A DNA stretch of 6,631 bases. It comes from Candidatus Brocadiia bacterium. GTDB taxonomy: Bacteria; Planctomycetota; PUPC01; DSUN01. The position numbers and the translations under genes were made by a program. Below are positions 5,148 through 6,631 of this stretch, piece after piece. The stretch spans positions 1 to 6,631 of the forward strand of contig JADHXT010000202.1 of assembly GCA_016782825.1 (NCBI GenBank), written 5' to 3'. Numbering within the stretch: position 1 is the stretch's first letter; every line of letters starts with the position of its first letter. Below the pieces are notes generated by a model. It made no database searches. It worked only from the letters and a program-made list of their open reading frames with translations, and had not been told where the DNA came from.

Positions 5148-6631
5148 ATGTCTCGACATCGGAACGGCATCACCCAGTTCGCTCTCCTTGCGATCATCCT
5201 TCTCTCGAATACCGCCCAGGCGGGGGCGACGCTGACGGCCAAGGGCCTGTGGGACATGCTGGCGCTGCCGCAGCCGAAATACTCCTTCACAGGCTGGGGC
5301 GGCGGCGGGGGATTGGGGGGAGGCAGGGGCTGGGTCGACCGCACAAACCCGGCGCCGAACTTGCCTGTGGCCAAGACGTTCAAGATCGGTGTGAAGAGGG
5401 ACTACTCCCCCAAGGGAGACGAGGCCTTCAAGCACGATACGACACCTGCACTCGAGATGCTGGTCCACGAGTTTGGCACGGCGGCAGAGGCGGAGACGGC
5501 ATGGAAGGACGGCTTCGACGGGCGATACGTCGGGAGACAGCGGGGCCCCACGGCAGCAGAGCGACTCGCCAAACTGCACGCTTGGATCAACCAGATCGGC
5601 CAACCCAGCGCGGCCAGGCGTCGGGCGATGATCGAGGCGCAGGTGGAGATCCCGCCCCCTGGCACCGTGATCTTGCACCTGAAGACGAGTGATAAGCGTT
5701 TGGAGGACATTAAGTTAGGTTCCGTCAAGGGCGAGTGCGGGACGAGCGTGGAGGGCGATTCGTGGTTGAAGGACTCCGTCCAAGACGGGGCCAAGCGGCG
5801 CCGCGTCATCAGCGAGTTCTGGAGCGGCACGGTCCTCACGAGGACGATCATCACCGAGCGAGAAACGAAGGCCACGATCTCGGAGAACGGGAAAACAAGA
5901 CTCGACCTGGATAAGGATGGGAACCCGAAGACCTTGTACATCTACGAGAAGAGGACCAGCCGGAAGTTCGTCGGGAGTCGGGCGGTCCAGCGGAGGGAAT
6001 TCGAGTTCTTCCTCGTCCACAACTGCGTCGTCATCGCCCAATGGTACGACCTCCTTGGGTTTGGCGGCGTGCCCAAGGCATACCCGCCGGAGTGGAAGGC
6101 GACCATTGTCCCGCTCCTGGAGAAGCTCTCGGGGGGGAAGCTCCCACCACAGGAGCCGGACGAGGAGGCGGAGCGGGTCGAGACCCTCCACGTCCACGCC
6201 GACGGCTACCGTCCCACGTCGCTGAAGGTGACCCTCCCCGCGAGTACCGACGGCTGGAGTGTGACGGGCATGATCACGGATGGGAAGGTCGGCATCGCGA
6301 ACGCCGTCCTCCGCTGGGCCAGCAGCAGCACGACCACCCGGAGCGGGGCGAACGGGAAGTTCGTGAAGCGCTTCGGCAAGCAGGGCGCCAAACCGACCGA
6401 TGTGCCGCAGGACGTCCAACTCGCCAAGTCGCCGCCCATCAAGTTCGCCGTCATGGAAGGCAAGGTGCAGCACCCCTTCATCCCGTTCCCCATCGCGGGG
6501 GAGAACCGCACGGTCCAGCTCGTCTTCACGCCGGCCGCCGCTGGTTCGCTGGCCAAGCACCGCGGGACCATCGCCTTCCGAAACGCGAAGAAGCTGCCTT
6601 TCATCACCCTCGACGCGAAGCCCCAGACGCT
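5148..6631 (+). CDS. Exported protein of unknown function with Ig-like/regulatory-like domain, partial
   Basis: The frame is open for 494 codons and is cut by the right edge, so the C-terminus is missing. MSRHRNGITQFALLAIILLS followed by NTAQA is a classic Sec signal peptide, probably cleaved after residue 25, so the protein should act in the periplasm or outside the cell. Residues 49-62 are Gly-rich. Residues 100-330 form a region I do not recognise; it runs from LEMLVHEFGTAAEAETAW (102-119) to FFLVHNCVVIAQWYDLL (287-303). Residues 345-405 include WSVTGMITDGKVGIANAVLR (370-389), then TTTRSGANGKF (395-405), a pattern like carboxypeptidase-regulatory-like or Ig-like beta domains (G-x-V-x-D...G-A-x-V...T-x-T...G-x-F). 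Residues 440-480 are beta-like and may start another such domain. Own promoter and ribosome site, and a more G-rich coding strand than the gene before it, suggest a separate unit. I cannot assign a function. Confidence 0.8.
   Translation, partial: MSRHRNGITQFALLAIILLSNTAQAGATLTAKGLWDMLALPQPKYSFTGWGGGGGLGGGRGWVDRTNPAPNLPVAKTFKIGVKRDYSPKGDEAFKHDTTPALEMLVHEFGTAAEAETAWKDGFDGRYVGRQRGPTAAERLAKLHAWINQIGQPSAARRRAMIEAQVEIPPPGTVILHLKTSDKRLEDIKLGSVKGECGTSVEGDSWLKDSVQDGAKRRRVISEFWSGTVLTRTIITERETKATISENGKTRLDLDKDGNPKTLYIYEKRTSRKFVGSRAVQRREFEFFLVHNCVVIAQWYDLLGFGGVPKAYPPEWKATIVPLLEKLSGGKLPPQEPDEEAERVETLHVHADGYRPTSLKVTLPASTDGWSVTGMITDGKVGIANAVLRWASSSTTTRSGANGKFVKRFGKQGAKPTDVPQDVQLAKSPPIKFAVMEGKVQHPFIPFPIAGENRTVQLVFTPAAAGSLAKHRGTIAFRNAKKLPFITLDAKPQT
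5296..5334 (+). other. Putative G-quadruplex inside coding sequence
   Basis: Runs of 4, 5, 6 and 4 G (5296-5299, 5307-5311, 5315-5320, 5326-5329) are separated by loops of 7, 3 and 5 nt, and a fifth run of three G follows at 5332-5334. This meets the usual G3+N1-7 rule on the coding strand, so it could form in the mRNA about 150 nt after the start codon. It encodes the Gly-rich segment of the exported protein. Confidence 0.5.

Noticed and set aside
5084..5692. 202-codon + strand frame overlapping the start of the exported-protein gene
   Set aside because: It begins at or upstream of the likely transcription start, has no suitable ribosome site, and gives Arg/Gly-rich sequence without protein-like features.
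5715..6560. 281-codon minus-strand frame opposite the exported-protein gene
   Set aside because: The + strand frame has a signal peptide, a ribosome site, a promoter and a domain-like pattern. The antisense frame has none of these.

Overview
The window reads as GC-rich chromosomal DNA from a Gram-negative, LPS-making bacterium. The codon style (strong G/C third positions, very long antisense shadow frames) and the gene content would fit a planctomycete- or other PVC-like environmental lineage. That taxonomic guess is weak, because no rRNA or marker gene is present. Four genes are supported, all on the + strand.

Region 1-410 has no convincing gene. Positions 76-203 form a large imperfect palindrome, the type of dispersed repeat found between genes. 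It is followed by a good sigma-70-like promoter (-35 at 290-295, 17-bp spacer, extended -10 at 310-318) and a leader with a 9-bp GC-rich hairpin (363-385).

Region 411-3128 holds lptF and lptG, 15 bp apart. They encode the two six-helix permease subunits of the LptB2FG ABC transporter, which extracts lipopolysaccharide from the inner membrane. No lptA, lptB or lptC is in the window. LptG is much longer than usual because its periplasmic domain carries roughly 140 extra residues. LptF has a smaller charged insertion.

Region 3188-4732 encodes a DUF2851 family protein of unknown function. It follows lptG by 59 bp with no visible terminator, so it may be co-transcribed. It has a GPDF...GDVEVH core followed by a His-rich stretch, and a C-terminal C-x6-C-x2-C cluster. 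These suggest, but do not prove, a metal-dependent nuclease-like protein.

Region 4733-5147 is a 415-bp intergenic stretch with no gene I can support. It holds two candidate promoters, a 14-nt near-repeat and three CTAAC boxes at an exact 9-nt period. The second promoter and a GGAG ribosome site lead into an open reading frame from 5148 that runs off the right edge. It encodes an exported protein of at least 494 residues with a signal peptide, a Gly-rich segment whose DNA fits a G-quadruplex pattern, an unrecognised middle region and a probable carboxypeptidase-regulatory-like/Ig-like domain. It looks like an independent transcription unit, functionally unconnected to lptFG.

No mobile element genes, CRISPR array, tRNA or rRNA were seen. 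The most unusual points are the enlarged LptG domain, the DUF2851 motifs beside LPS transport genes, the palindromic repeat beside the lptFG promoter, and the uncharacterised exported protein.
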